This document shows positions 21,417 to 30,478 of a stretch of DNA of 57,924 bases, piece by piece (the stretch's first letter is position 1; each line of letters starts with the position of its first letter). This DNA comes from Rhodocyclaceae bacterium. Lineage in GTDB: Bacteria > Pseudomonadota > Gammaproteobacteria > Burkholderiales > Rhodocyclaceae. The stretch lies in the NCBI GenBank assembly GCA_026646875.1, contig JAPKHL010000009.1, positions 1 through 57,924 of the forward strand, read 5' to 3'. The notes under the pieces are model-generated. The model was not told the DNA's origin and made no database searches. It saw only the letters and a program-made list of their open reading frames with translations. Position numbers and translations under genes: made by a program.

Positions 21417-21776
21417 ATGCAAACCGTACTGATCATCGTCCATGCGCCGGCCTACGGCAGCGAGCGGATGCTGAGCGCGCTGCGCCTGGCCACGGCGATT
21501 GCCGGGCAGGAGGTGGAAACGGTCGATCTGCGCCTGTTCATGATGTCCGACGCGGTGACCGTGGGCTTGCCGAACCAGCCCGGTCCGGAGGCCGGCGGCG
21601 GCCTGCAGCAGATGCTCGAGGCGCTGGCGCAGCGCGGGGCGCGCATCCGCCTGTGCCGGACCTGTGCGGTGGCGCGGGGGCTCGGCGAGGCGGCGCTGAT
21701 TCCCGGCGTCTCGATCGGCACCCTGCCCGAACTGGCAGAATGGACGCTGGCGGCGGACAAGGTCGTGACCTTCTGA
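21417..21776 (+). CDS. DsrE/DsrF-like sulfur-relay family protein
   Basis: 119 residues of the DsrE fold. It opens MQTVLIIVHAPAYGSERMLSALRLA; the conserved Cys loop reads RLCRTCAVARGL, with the Cys expected to carry a persulfide in active relatives; the end DKVVTF is typical. Such proteins pass sulfur to tRNA-modifying or sulfur-oxidising enzymes, but many lone family members have no known partner. The start at 21417 has a CGGAGGA ribosome-binding site 6 bp upstream. It lies 10 bp before oxyR, suggesting one transcript. No other sulfur-relay gene is nearby. Confidence 0.8.
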   Translation: MQTVLIIVHAPAYGSERMLSALRLATAIAGQEVETVDLRLFMMSDAVTVGLPNQPGPEAGGGLQQMLEALAQRGARIRLCRTCAVARGLGEAALIPGVSIGTLPELAEWTLAADKVVTF

Positions 21777-21786
21777 GGCGCGCGCG

Positions 21787-22701
21787 ATGACGCTGACCGA
21801 ACTGCGCTATATCGTGATGCTGGCGCGCGAGCGCCATTTTGGCCGCGCCGCCGAGCGCTGCCATGTCAGCCAGCCGACCCTTTCGGTGGCGCTCAAGAAG
21901 GTCGAGCAGCGCTATGGCGTGCTGCTCTTCGAGCGCTCGGCCGCCGACGTGCGGCTGACGCCGCTCGGCGAGCAGATCGCGCGGCAGGCCGAGCGGGTGC
22001 TCGAGGAGGCGGCGAAGCTGCGCGAGATTGCCGAGCAGGGGCACGATCCGCTGGTCGGCCCGCTGCGTCTCGGGGTGATCTACACCATCGCGCCCTACCT
22101 GCTGCCGCGTCTGATTCCATCGCTGCACGCCCGTGCGCCGCGCATGCCGCTCTACCTGCAGGAGAACTTCACCGTGCGCCTGGCCGAGCAGCTGCGGCGC
22201 GGCGAGCTGGATGCGATTGTCGTTGCCCTGCCCTTCGAGGAACCGGGCATCGTCACCCGCGCGGTATACGACGAGCCCTTCCGCGTCGCCCTGCCGGCCG
22301 GCCATCCCTTCGCCGCGCAGGCGACGGTCTCGCCCGAGCAGGTGGCGTCCGAGAACCTGCTGCTGCTGGGCAGCGGCAACTGCTTCCGCGACCAGGTGGT
22401 GCAGGCCTGCCCGCATCTTTCCGAACCGGGCGGGGTCAATGGCGCGCTTGAGGGCAGTTCGCTGGAAACGGTGCGCCACATGGTGGCGAGCGGCGTCGGC
22501 ATGTCGGTGGTGCCGGCCTCAGCGGCCGAGTCCTGGCCGCACGACGGGGCGCTGCTGCAGATCCGTCCGTTCTCCGAGCCGGCACCCTGCCGGCGCGTGG
22601 TGCTGGCCTGGCGGGTGACCTTTCCGCGTCCGCAGGCGATCGATGCCCTGCGCGCGGCAATTCTCGATGCGCCACCGCCGGGTGTGACACCGCTGCCATA
22701 G
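21787..22701 (+). CDS. oxyR: Hydrogen peroxide-sensing LysR regulator OxyR
   Basis: 304-residue LysR-family activator. The helix-turn-helix is RHFGRAAERCHVSQPTLS. The peroxide switch is preserved exactly: Cys199 and Cys208 lie in GSGNCFRDQVVQAC, the same positions and spacing as in E. coli OxyR, where disulfide formation activates the protein. The start at 21787 gives the family opening MTLTELRYIVMLARERHFG. Its direct neighbour downstream is dps, a classic OxyR target, so this is a compact peroxide-defence unit. Confidence 0.94.
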   Translation: MTLTELRYIVMLARERHFGRAAERCHVSQPTLSVALKKVEQRYGVLLFERSAADVRLTPLGEQIARQAERVLEEAAKLREIAEQGHDPLVGPLRLGVIYTIAPYLLPRLIPSLHARAPRMPLYLQENFTVRLAEQLRRGELDAIVVALPFEEPGIVTRAVYDEPFRVALPAGHPFAAQATVSPEQVASENLLLLGSGNCFRDQVVQACPHLSEPGGVNGALEGSSLETVRHMVASGVGMSVVPASAAESWPHDGALLQIRPFSEPAPCRRVVLAWRVTFPRPQAIDALRAAILDAPPPGVTPLP

Positions 22702-22802
22702 TCCTGCGCAATCGGTAATATCGTTAGAATCAATTTGTCCGTGGCCGCGGCGCGGCTAGTCTTGAAACAGGCGAACGTTTCCATTCCTGAAGGGAGAACA
22801 CC
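22702..22802 (+). promoter_or_regulatory. dps upstream region with possible OxyR half-site
   Basis: The 101-bp gap between oxyR and dps holds ATCGGTAATATCGTT (22711-22725), a partial match (about 7 of 10 fixed positions) to one OxyR element ATAGnTnnnAnCTAT. The second element is poorly matched. A ribosome-binding site GGGAGA precedes the dps ATG. OxyR control is therefore plausible mainly from context. Confidence 0.35.
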
Positions 22803-23279
22803 ATGACCAGCAAGATCGATATCGGCATCGGCGAGAAGGACCGCAAGAAGATCGCGGAAGGCCTCTCGCGGCTGCTCGCCGACAGCTACACGCTGTACCT
22901 GAAGACGCACAACTTCCACTGGAACGTCACCGGCCCGATGTTCCAGACCCTGCACCTGATGTTCCAGGCGCAGTACACCGAGCAGTGGAACGCCCTCGAC
23001 CTGATCGCCGAGCGCATCCGCGCGCTGGGCTTTCCGGCGCCGGGTTCGTACAAGCGCTTCGTCGAACTTTCCTCGATTCCCGAGGAGGACGGCGTGCCCA
23101 AGGCGAAGGACATGATCCGCCAGCTGGTGTCGGCGCAGGAGGCGGTGGCGCGCACGGCGCGCGAGGTGTTCGTCGTGGTCGACAAGGCCAACGACCAGCC
23201 GACCGCCGACCTGCTCACGCAGCGCATGGAGGTGCATGAAAAGACGGCGTGGATGCTGCGCAGCCTGCTTGAGGACTGA
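22803..23279 (+). CDS. dps: DNA-binding ferritin-like protein Dps
   Basis: 158-residue mini-ferritin that forms dodecamers, oxidises Fe(II) with hydrogen peroxide and shields DNA. The ferroxidase residues are in [18 protein letters not shown] and the partner-helix segment [19 protein letters not shown]; the C-terminal helix ends [13 protein letters not shown] short charged N-terminus ([15 protein letters not shown]) may contribute to DNA contacts, though it is shorter than the Lys-rich tail of E. coli Dps. It follows oxyR and ends in a bidirectional terminator shared with topB. Confidence 0.95.
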   Translation: MTSKIDIGIGEKDRKKIAEGLSRLLADSYTLYLKTHNFHWNVTGPMFQTLHLMFQAQYTEQWNALDLIAERIRALGFPAPGSYKRFVELSSIPEEDGVPKAKDMIRQLVSAQEAVARTAREVFVVVDKANDQPTADLLTQRMEVHEKTAWMLRSLLED

Positions 23280-23325
23280 GCGGCCGCGACGCCAGCGGGC
23301 GCGGAACGGACGTTCTTTCCGCTGA

Positions 23326-23341
23326 CGTTTCACGTGAAACA
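23326..23341. promoter_or_regulatory. parS site between dps and topB
   Basis: CGTTTCACGTGAAACA, identical to the site before gyrB and 15 of 16 to the parS consensus. It lies in the convergent dps-topB gap, three bases before the shared terminator hairpin. Confidence 0.93.
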
Positions 23342-23343
23342 AG

Positions 23344-23373
23344 AATGGCAGCCCGCGGGCTGCCATTTCTTTT
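23344..23373. terminator. Bidirectional terminator between dps and topB
   Basis: Twelve-bp perfect palindromic stem AATGGCAGCCCG/CGGGCTGCCATT (23344-23367), followed by TTCTTTT on the plus strand. On the minus strand it is followed by CTTGTTTC, where the parS site begins. It can serve the convergent genes dps and topB. Confidence 0.8.
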
Positions 23374-23388
23374 GCGGGGGGCGGCCGC

Positions 23389-26001
23389 TCAGCTTTCGCT
23401 GCGGGGCGCGGCCTTCTTGCGCGGGGCGGCTTTCTTGCCGGCATCCGCCGCGGCCTCGGCCGTGGCTTTTTCCTTGTCCTTGCCGGCGCCCGCCTTGGGC
23501 TTCGCTTCGCGTTTCTCGAACTCGAAGCCGACCTTGCCGTCGGCGCCGCGCACGAGGAAGGCGGAGAACTTGCGCCGCGTGCGCGCCGAGACGAAGTTCT
23601 TCAGCAGGTCGGTACGGCCGCTGCTGAGCAGCTTCTGCATCTGCTCCGGTTCCACCGGTTGCTGCAGGATCACCTTGCCCGAGCGGAAGTCGCAGCTCTT
23701 GGCGGGACCGACGGATTTCTCGCAGACGTAGGCCATGCCGTGCTCGAAGACGCGGGCGCTGCATTTGGGGCAGGCACCGAGCGGCTGCCGGTCGGAGAAG
23801 TCGACCTCCTCGGCACTGCCCTCCTCGCCTGCCGCGCCCTGGCCGAAATCGAACTCGGGCTGGTTGTCGGCGTTGAGCTTGATGATGGCGTTGAAGGGGC
23901 GGCCCATCTTGTTGCGGAAGCCGGTGAGCGGGCCGATCTTGCGCGCGGTGAGCAGTTCCTCGATCTCGGCGGCTTCGTACTGGCGGCCGGCGACGATCTT
24001 CCAGAGCGCGAAATCGCAGGCCTGGCACTGGAATTTCTTGTAGGTTTCCTTGATCCTGCCGCCGCACTTCGGGCACGGCGTGGCGAGTTCGCCGAAGTCG
24101 CCGGGGATGGTGTCGCTGTCGTAGCTCTTGGCACGGTCGACGATGTGCTGCGTCATCGCCGCGATTTCCTTCATGAAGGCATCGCGCGACATCTCGCCGC
24201 GCTCCATGCGCGCCAGCTTGTATTCCCACTCGCCGGTGAGTTCCGGCGCGGTCAGTTCGGGAATCCCGAGCCCGTTGAGCAGGGTCATCAGCGAGAAGGC
24301 CTTGGCGGTCGGCTGCAGTTCGCGCCCCTCGCGGTGCAGGTACTGCTCGCCGATCAGGTTCTCGATGATCTGTGCGCGGGTGGCCGGTGTGCCGAGGCCG
24401 CGTCCGGCCATCGCTGCCTTCAGCTCCTCGTCGTCGACCATCTTGCCGGCGCCCTCCATGGCGGAGAGCAGCGTCGCTTCCGAATAGCGTGCCGGCGGAC
24501 GGGTCTCGCTGGCGTTGAGCAGCACCTCCTCGGTGCGGACCTTCTCCTTGGGCTGCACCGGGACCAGGTTGCCCTCGTCGCCCTCCTGGCCTTCCTTGCC
24601 GTAAACGGCAAGCCAGCCCGGATTGACCAGCACCTTGCCCTCGGTCTTGAACGGTTCGCCCTCGACACGGGTGATGCGGGTGGTGATCAGGTATTCGGCG
24701 GCCGGGTAGAAGACGGCGAGGAAGCGCTTGACGACCATGTCGTAGAGCTTCTGCTCGGGTTCCGAGAGGTGCTTGGGTGCCTGCAGCGTCGGGATGATCG
24801 CGAAGTGGTCGGAAATCTTGGCGTTGTTGAAGATGCGCTTGTTGGGTAGCACCCAGTTGCGCGCCAGCACCTGGTGCGCGAACGGCGAGTAGCGGGCGAG
24901 CAGCGCTTCGTCGTGACCCTTGCCGACGCCTTCGCCGGTGAGCATGGCCAGCGTCTGCTTGACCGTGCCGAGGTAGTCCTCGGGCAGCGCGCGCGCGTCG
25001 GTACGCGGATAGGTGAGCACCTTGTGCTTTTCGTAGAGGGCCTGCGCGAGGCCGAGCGTGGCCTTGGCCGAGAAGCCGAAGCGGCCGTTCGCTTCGCGCT
25101 GCAGGCTGGTCAGGTCGTAGAGCAGCGGCGAGAGCTGCGTCGAGGGCTTGGCCTCCTCGCTGACCTCGCCCGGCTTGCCGACGCACTTGCCCTGCAGGGC
25201 CCTGGCGGTGGCTTCGTCCCACAGACGGGTGGCGCGCGCATGCTCGTCGCCGCCCTCGTCCGCCGTCTTGCCCTGGAATTTCTCGTCGAACCACTTGCCG
25301 CGGTATTCGCCGGCGGCGCAGATGAAAACACCTTCGAGTTCCCAGTAGGCGCGCGGCTTGAACTTGCGGATCTTGTCCTCGCGGTCGACCAGCAGTGCCA
25401 GTGTCGGCGTCTGCACGCGCCCGACGGTGGTCAGGTGGAAGCCGCCGGTCTTGGAGTTGAAGGCGGTCATCGCGCGCGTGCCGTTGATGCCGACCAGCCA
25501 GTCCGATTCCGAGCGGCAGACGGCGGCATCGGCCAGACCCTGCATCTCGGCGCCGGCGCGCAGGCGCGAGAAGCCTTCCTTGATCGCCTGCTGGGTCATC
25601 GACTGCAGCCACAGGCGTTCGACCGGCTTGCCGCTCTTCGCGTGCTGCGCGATGTAGTTGAAGATCAGCTCGCCCTCGCGGCCCGCGTCGCAGGCATTGA
25701 TCAGGCCGCCGACGTCCTTGCGCTTGATCAGCCGGGTCAGCAGCTTGAGGCGCGATTCGGATTTCTCGATCGGCTTGAGTGCGAAGTGCGGGGGAATCAC
25801 CGGCAGGTGGGCGAACGACCACTTGCCGCGCTTGACCTCGTATTCCTCGGGACAGGCCAGTTCGAGCAGGTGGCCGACCGCCGACGACAGGACGTATTCA
25901 TCGCTCTCGTAGTAGTCGTCGTGCTTGGCGAACCCGCCGAGGGCGCGCGCGATGTCGGCGGCGACGGAGGGTTTCTCGGCGATGATCAGCTTCTTGCTCA
26001 T
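23389..26001 (-). CDS. topB: DNA topoisomerase III (type IA)
   Basis: 870-residue type IA topoisomerase that resolves single-strand links and decatenates daughter chromosomes. TOPRIM: MSKKLIIAEKPSVAADIARAL and NACDAGREGELIFNYI. The active Tyr lies in LTYPRTDARALPEDYL. GRVQTPTLALL is the conserved core. It is much longer than E. coli TopB (653 residues), because two zinc-finger-like Cys modules (CPKCGG with CQAC; CPKCSARVFEHG with a later Cys) and a Lys/Ala-rich basic tail follow the core. Start at 26001 chosen for the conserved opening. It is last in the minus-strand run lysM-dprA-smg-topB. Confidence 0.93.
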   Translation of the reverse strand: MSKKLIIAEKPSVAADIARALGGFAKHDDYYESDEYVLSSAVGHLLELACPEEYEVKRGKWSFAHLPVIPPHFALKPIEKSESRLKLLTRLIKRKDVGGLINACDAGREGELIFNYIAQHAKSGKPVERLWLQSMTQQAIKEGFSRLRAGAEMQGLADAAVCRSESDWLVGINGTRAMTAFNSKTGGFHLTTVGRVQTPTLALLVDREDKIRKFKPRAYWELEGVFICAAGEYRGKWFDEKFQGKTADEGGDEHARATRLWDEATARALQGKCVGKPGEVSEEAKPSTQLSPLLYDLTSLQREANGRFGFSAKATLGLAQALYEKHKVLTYPRTDARALPEDYLGTVKQTLAMLTGEGVGKGHDEALLARYSPFAHQVLARNWVLPNKRIFNNAKISDHFAIIPTLQAPKHLSEPEQKLYDMVVKRFLAVFYPAAEYLITTRITRVEGEPFKTEGKVLVNPGWLAVYGKEGQEGDEGNLVPVQPKEKVRTEEVLLNASETRPPARYSEATLLSAMEGAGKMVDDEELKAAMAGRGLGTPATRAQIIENLIGEQYLHREGRELQPTAKAFSLMTLLNGLGIPELTAPELTGEWEYKLARMERGEMSRDAFMKEIAAMTQHIVDRAKSYDSDTIPGDFGELATPCPKCGGRIKETYKKFQCQACDFALWKIVAGRQYEAAEIEELLTARKIGPLTGFRNKMGRPFNAIIKLNADNQPEFDFGQGAAGEEGSAEEVDFSDRQPLGACPKCSARVFEHGMAYVCEKSVGPAKSCDFRSGKVILQQPVEPEQMQKLLSSGRTDLLKNFVSARTRRKFSAFLVRGADGKVGFEFEKREAKPKAGAGKDKEKATAEAAADAGKKAAPRKKAAPRSES

Positions 26002-26148
26002 GGCGGTTTTGCCCGGGAGAGTGGCGATGTCATGACGCACGGGCGCCATGGTGCGGGGCATGATAAGTGGACTGTACCGCGCTTGGCAAGCCGCGATGCC
26101 GCCCGGCAGGCCTTGCCGTAAGGGGTTTGCCGGGGATGCGGGAAAGGC

Positions 26149-26598
26149 TCAGTGCATCAGTTCCGGATCGGCGTCGTAGAGCAGTTCCTCGACGATCAGC
26201 GGTTCGAGATCCTCGTCGCGGCTCCAGAGGACCATCAGGACGATGATCTTGAAGCGGGCCAGCGGCACCGGATCGTCCTCGAGCGACATCGCGCGGTCGA
26301 GGATCTGCTCGCGCACGGTGGGCGAGACGACGCCGGCCGCTTCGAGGAAGACGATGAAGTTCAGGCAGTCGATGCCGAGCCGCGACTGCTCTTCCGTTGT
26401 GTATACGCGCACGGCCCGCGGGCTGCACTCGAAGCTGGCGGCCTGGCTGGTCTTCAGGGTGTCGAGCCAGTCGAGGGCGACGGTGATTTCCTCCTCCTCG
26501 AAACCGGCGGCCGAGAGCTTGCGCGCCAGGGCGTCGGGCTTCGGATGCGCGCTGAAGTCCTGATAGTTTTCGAAGAGGTAGACGAGGATGTCGATCAT
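26149..26598 (-). CDS. smg: Smg family protein (DUF494)
   Basis: 149 residues of the Smg/DUF494 family, an acidic cytosolic protein usually encoded next to dprA in proteobacteria. Visible landmarks are the opening MIDILVYLFENYQDF and the C-terminal LVLWSRDEDLEPLIVEELL-like acidic region. The biochemical role is unknown. It starts 14 bp after dprA ends, and 147 bp separate it from topB. The conserved linkage with dprA is the best support for the call. Confidence 0.9.
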   Translation of the reverse strand: MIDILVYLFENYQDFSAHPKPDALARKLSAAGFEEEEITVALDWLDTLKTSQAASFECSPRAVRVYTTEEQSRLGIDCLNFIVFLEAAGVVSPTVREQILDRAMSLEDDPVPLARFKIIVLMVLWSRDEDLEPLIVEELLYDADPELMH

Positions 26599-26612
26599 GG
26601 GATTCGCTGCGG

Positions 26613-27722
26613 TTACGTGCCGGACAGACGCTGATAGCGTCCGCCCGGCAGGCTGGCAACTCGACCGTCGAGTTCCAGATGCAGCAGCATCACGGAAAGC
26701 GCCTCCGCCGTCAAGCCGCTGCGCTCGACCAGGGTGTCGACGGCGCAGGGGTCGTGTCCGAGTGCGTCGAGGACGCGGGCATGCTCATCCGCGGGGACTT
26801 CGCCGGACCGATCGCGTGCGGCGGGCGGGGGAGCCGGTGGCACGGCAGCCGGCCAGCACAGCTCCTCGAGGACATCCTGCGCGGTTTCGACAAGCTTGGC
26901 GCCCTGCTTGATCAGGGCGTGGCAGCCGCGTGCCTGCGGCGAGTGGATCGAACCGGGAATGGCGAAAACCTCGCGTCCCTGCTCAGCGCCCAGACGGGCA
27001 GTGATCAGCGAGCCGCTTTGCGGCGCGGCCTCGACAACCAGCACGCCGCGCGCGAAGCCGGAGATCAGGCGGTTGCGGCGCGGAAAATTGGCGGCCATCA
27101 CCGGCGAGCCGAGCGGCAGTTCGGAAACGATGCAGCCCTGCTCGCCGATTTCCAGGGCGAGGGCGTGGTTGCGCGCCGGGTAGATGCGGTCGATGCCGGT
27201 GCCGACGAAGGCCACGGTGCCGGCAGGCGTGCGCAGGGCGCCGCGATGCGCTGCCGCGTCGATGCCGAGCGCGAGTCCGCTGGCAATGGTCAGTCCGGCG
27301 GCAGCGAGGGCGGTGGCGAACTGTTCGGCATTCTCGATGCCCTGCGGGGTCGGATTGCGGCTGCCGACGATGGCCAGCGCCGGACGGGCGAGCAATTCGT
27401 GCCGGCCGCGCACGTAGAGGACGCTGGGCGGATCGGGGATTTCCAGCAGGGAGCGGGGGTAGTCGGGGTCGGCCAGGGTCAGGATCCGCCGCCCCGGGTC
27501 GTCGGCCCAGCGCAAGGCGGCGTCGATGCCGGCGGTGGCATCGTATTCGAGCAGACGGGCGGCGCGGGCCTCGCCGATCAGCGCCGCGACGGCGTCGTGG
27601 CCGGCAGCGAAGATCGTTTCCGGCAGGCCGAAGGCGCCGAGCAGGCGGCGCTGCGTCGCACCGCCGATGCCCGGTGCGAGGGTCAGACGCAGCCAGGCGG
27701 CGAGCGACGCGTCGTCGCGCAT
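26613..27722 (-). CDS. dprA: DNA-processing protein DprA (Smf)
   Basis: 369-residue protein that loads RecA on incoming single-stranded DNA in natural transformation and is also kept in non-competent bacteria. The Rossmann-like core is clear: VGSRNPTPQGIENAEQFATA and ASGLALGIDAAAHRGAL, followed by GSLITARLGAEQGREVFAIPG. A small C-terminal winged-helix (DML1-like) runs to the end RYQRLSGT. It begins immediately after the stop of the lysM gene without a gap. No comE or pil genes are present in the window, so competence is not implied. Confidence 0.94.
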   Translation of the reverse strand: MRDDASLAAWLRLTLAPGIGGATQRRLLGAFGLPETIFAAGHDAVAALIGEARAARLLEYDATAGIDAALRWADDPGRRILTLADPDYPRSLLEIPDPPSVLYVRGRHELLARPALAIVGSRNPTPQGIENAEQFATALAAAGLTIASGLALGIDAAAHRGALRTPAGTVAFVGTGIDRIYPARNHALALEIGEQGCIVSELPLGSPVMAANFPRRNRLISGFARGVLVVEAAPQSGSLITARLGAEQGREVFAIPGSIHSPQARGCHALIKQGAKLVETAQDVLEELCWPAAVPPAPPPAARDRSGEVPADEHARVLDALGHDPCAVDTLVERSGLTAEALSVMLLHLELDGRVASLPGGRYQRLSGT

Positions 27723-28748
27723 TTACTCCGGTGTGGCAACGTAGTCGTTGATCGCGACGGGGCCCCGGGTCTCCAGGATGATGCCGTAGGACATCCGGTC
27801 GAAGATGCGGAACACCATCAGCAGGCCGATGCGCTCCGGCGGCGCCTTGACGACTTCCAGACGGTCGTTCTCGTCGCGCTGTTCGAAGGTCCGGTTGCTC
27901 TTGATGGCGAGAACGTGGCCAACCTCGAGTCCGGCCTCGCTGCCCTGGTTGAGCAGGAGCACCGAGTACTTGCCGCCCTCGCGGACGCCGCCGTAGATCG
28001 AGACGACGCGACCATTCACACTGACGTCGGGCTTGTGCGGCGCGTAGCTGATCAGCGGCGGCTGCTTGTTCTCGACCAGGCGGTCGCCGCGCGAGATTTC
28101 CTCCTTGGCGGTGACGATCGAGAAGATCGCCGGGTTGCCCGGCGTCTGCTGTTCGGCGGTGCCGAGGTAGTAGGCCTCGAGGCCGAGCACGTCCTTGCTG
28201 TCGGGGTCGAGGACCGGGCGACCGGGACGATAGACCGACCACTTTTCGATCTTGGGATCGGCGCCCGTGACGTAGGCCGTGTCGCCGTTGCCGAGATAGA
28301 CGCGGTCGCCGGGGGTGGCGACGATGCGCGGGGCGGAGACGAAATCCTTCTCCTCGATGATCAGCGGCGAGGACAGGAAGGGATTGATGATGTTGGTCGG
28401 AATCGTCGGGATTTCCTGGGTGTTCTCCTCGACGTAGACCTTCGGCTGCAGCCGCTTCGGCCCCGATTGCAGCGACAGGCGCGGCCTGCCGTCGGCGTCG
28501 CGCTCGAGGACGATGACGTCGCCCGGATAGATGCGGTGCGGGTTCTTGACCTGTTCCTTGTTCAGGCGCCAGATTTCCGGCCAGCGCCAGGGATCCTTGA
28601 GGAACTTGCCGGCGATGCCCCACAGCGTGTCGCCGCGCACCACGACGTGACGGTCGGGGGCGTTGCTGGCGAGCGGCAGGGGGTCTCCGGCGGCGCTGCA
28701 GAGGGTGGTGGCCGTGGCCAGGACCAGTGCGGATAGGAAGCGGATCAT
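27723..28748 (-). CDS. Secreted LysM-domain protein
   Basis: 341 residues with a signal peptide (MIRFLSALVLATATTLCSA) and one LysM module near residues 33-85: HVVVRGDTLWGIAGKFLKDP, RWPEIWRLNKEQVKNPHRIY and PGDVIVL. The remaining 250 residues form an unassigned periplasmic domain. LysM binds peptidoglycan glycan chains, so an envelope role is likely. Genes of this type commonly precede dprA in betaproteobacteria. Start at 28748 is set by the signal peptide; the upstream frame is Arg-rich. It is divergent from def across 247 bp. Confidence 0.88.
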   Translation of the reverse strand: MIRFLSALVLATATTLCSAAGDPLPLASNAPDRHVVVRGDTLWGIAGKFLKDPWRWPEIWRLNKEQVKNPHRIYPGDVIVLERDADGRPRLSLQSGPKRLQPKVYVEENTQEIPTIPTNIINPFLSSPLIIEEKDFVSAPRIVATPGDRVYLGNGDTAYVTGADPKIEKWSVYRPGRPVLDPDSKDVLGLEAYYLGTAEQQTPGNPAIFSIVTAKEEISRGDRLVENKQPPLISYAPHKPDVSVNGRVVSIYGGVREGGKYSVLLLNQGSEAGLEVGHVLAIKSNRTFEQRDENDRLEVVKAPPERIGLLMVFRIFDRMSYGIILETRGPVAINDYVATPE

Positions 28749-28995
28749 CGTGTTATCCTCATGCGGGCGGCCGGTTCCTCGTCGAGGCCGGCGCTGAAAC
28801 TTCGGATTCTGTCGCCTGTCATACCGGAGCGCCGGTTCCGGGGCCCGATACCGCGGATCGTGTGCGCCGGCGGCTTGACGGAATCGTGGCATTGCGTGGC
28901 GTACAATCCCCCGCCGAAGTGCCGTTCCTGTCGCCGTTATTTTCAAGACATTGCGTTAGATTCTGCACGTAATTACTTCTCCAATCAAGCTTTTT
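28749..28995. promoter_or_regulatory. Divergent promoter region lysM/def
   Basis: 247 bp without a gene. On the plus strand TACAAT (28902-28907) is a good -10 candidate for def; TTGACG (28875-28880) lies 21 bp upstream of it, longer than ideal spacing. AT content rises before the def ATG. No clear element is seen for the lysM side. Confidence 0.4.
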
Positions 28996-29499
28996 ATGGC
29001 CCTTCTACCCATTCTCCGCTTCCCCGATCCACGGCTGAAGAAAATTGCCTCACCGGTCGAAAAAATTGACGACGGCATCCGCCGGCTGGCGCGCGACATG
29101 GCCGAAACCATGTACGAGGCGCCGGGAATCGGGCTGGCTGCCACGCAGGTCGACGTGCACCGGCAGGTGATCGTGATCGACATCTCGGAAGCGCGCGACA
29201 GCCTGCTCGTGCTGGTCAACCCGGCGATCGCCGCGCGCGATGGCGTCCAGGTGTGCGAGGAAGGCTGTCTGTCGGTGCCCGGCATCTACGACAAGGTCGA
29301 GCGCGCCGAGCATGTCACGGTGCGTTACCTCGATCTCGAGGGCGAAATGCGGACCATCGACGCTGACGGTCTGCTCGCCGTCTGTCTGCAGCACGAGATG
29401 GACCACCTGCAGGGCAAGGTCTTCGTCGACCACCTCTCGCAGCTCAAACAGACACGCATCAAGGCCAAGCTCGCCAAGCAGGCGCGCATCACCGCATGA
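28996..29499 (+). CDS. def: Peptide deformylase
   Basis: 167-residue metalloenzyme that removes the formyl group from nascent proteins. All three motifs are intact: [16 protein letters not shown] with the metal-binding Cys, and QHEMDHLQG with the two His ligands and catalytic Glu. The start [16 protein letters not shown] is standard. The stop overlaps the fmt start by four bases (ATGA), the usual def-fmt coupling. Confidence 0.97.
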   Translation: MALLPILRFPDPRLKKIASPVEKIDDGIRRLARDMAETMYEAPGIGLAATQVDVHRQVIVIDISEARDSLLVLVNPAIAARDGVQVCEEGCLSVPGIYDKVERAEHVTVRYLDLEGEMRTIDADGLLAVCLQHEMDHLQGKVFVDHLSQLKQTRIKAKLAKQARITA

Positions 29500-30410
29500 G
29501 GATCATCTTTGCCGGAACGCCGGAGTTCGCGGCGGTAGCCCTGCGGGCCCTGCTCGCGGCGGGACATGCGGTGCCGCTCGTGCTGACCCAGCCGGATCGC
29601 CCGGCCGGGCGCGGCATGACGCTGCAACCTTCGGCGGTGAAGCGGGTGGCCAGCGAGGCGGGCATCGCAGTGTTCCAGCCGGCCACCCTGAAGGATGCCG
29701 GGGCGCAGGCACGCCTGCGCGAAGTCACCGCCGATGTCATGGTGGTGGCCGCCTATGGCCTGATCCTGCCGCAGGCGGTGCTCGACCTGCCGCGCTTCGG
29801 CTGTCTCAACATCCACGCCTCGCTGTTGCCGCGCTGGCGGGGAGCCGCACCGATCCAGCGCGCCATCCTGGCCGGCGACGAGGAAACCGGCGTATGCATC
29901 ATGCAGATGGAGGCCGGTCTCGATACGGGTCCCGTGTTGCTTGCGGGGCGTACGCCGATCCGCGACGACGATACCGCGGCCAGCCTGCACGACCGACTGG
30001 CGGTACTCGGTGGCGAACTGATCGTGGACGCACTCGGACGCTTGCCGCTGCCCGCGGTCGCCCAGCCGGAGACGGGGGTGACCTACGCGGCCAAGCTGGA
30101 GAAATCGGAGGCACCGCTCGACTGGACGCAATCGGCCGAGCAGCTGGCGCGTCGGGTGCGCGCCTTCAATCCCTTCCCCGGCGCGACGGCGCAGCTTGAC
30201 GGCGTGCCGCTCAAGATCTGGCAGGCCGTCGCCGTCCCGGGGCAAGGGGAGCCCGGTGTCGTGCTCGCCGTCGAGCGCGATGCGCTTGTCGTCGCCTGCG
30301 GAAGTGGCGCCCTGCGGCTGGGTGAATTGCAGAAGGCCGGCGGCCGCCGGCTGGGGGTTGCGCAGTTTCTCGCCGGAACGCCGCTGCGTCCGGGGCAGCG
30401 GCTCGCCTAG
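29496..30410 (+). CDS. fmt: Methionyl-tRNA formyltransferase
   Basis: 304-residue enzyme that formylates initiator Met-tRNA using 10-formyl-tetrahydrofolate, the counterpart of deformylase. Motifs: [16 protein letters not shown] at the start, [20 protein letters not shown] with the catalytic Asn-His pair and the SLLPxxRG loop, and the C-terminal OB-fold domain (AFNPFPGA). It is translationally coupled to def and ends 16 bp before a perfect parS palindrome. Confidence 0.97.
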   Translation: MRIIFAGTPEFAAVALRALLAAGHAVPLVLTQPDRPAGRGMTLQPSAVKRVASEAGIAVFQPATLKDAGAQARLREVTADVMVVAAYGLILPQAVLDLPRFGCLNIHASLLPRWRGAAPIQRAILAGDEETGVCIMQMEAGLDTGPVLLAGRTPIRDDDTAASLHDRLAVLGGELIVDALGRLPLPAVAQPETGVTYAAKLEKSEAPLDWTQSAEQLARRVRAFNPFPGATAQLDGVPLKIWQAVAVPGQGEPGVVLAVERDALVVACGSGALRLGELQKAGGRRLGVAQFLAGTPLRPGQRLA

Positions 30411-30426
30411 CGAACCGCCATGCCGC

Positions 30427-30442
30427 TGTTTCACGTGAAACA
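30427..30442. promoter_or_regulatory. Perfect parS site downstream of fmt
   Basis: TGTTTCACGTGAAACA, an exact match to the parS consensus. It sits inside a longer palindrome (30423-30446, arms extended by CCGC/GCGG) followed by TTTTAATTTT, so the same DNA could also act as the intrinsic terminator of fmt. Confidence 0.96.
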
Positions 30443-30478
30443 GCGGTTTTAATTTTCCGCGCCGTTCCGATCTTGCTC

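Noticed and set aside
28861..28910. TTGACG with TACAAT as a firm def promoter
   Set aside because: The 21-bp spacing is too long for a standard sigma70 promoter; kept only as a weak candidate.
30423..30446. Palindrome after fmt as only a terminator
   Set aside because: The central 16 bases are an exact parS consensus and match two further sites; termination may be a second role, not the sole one.
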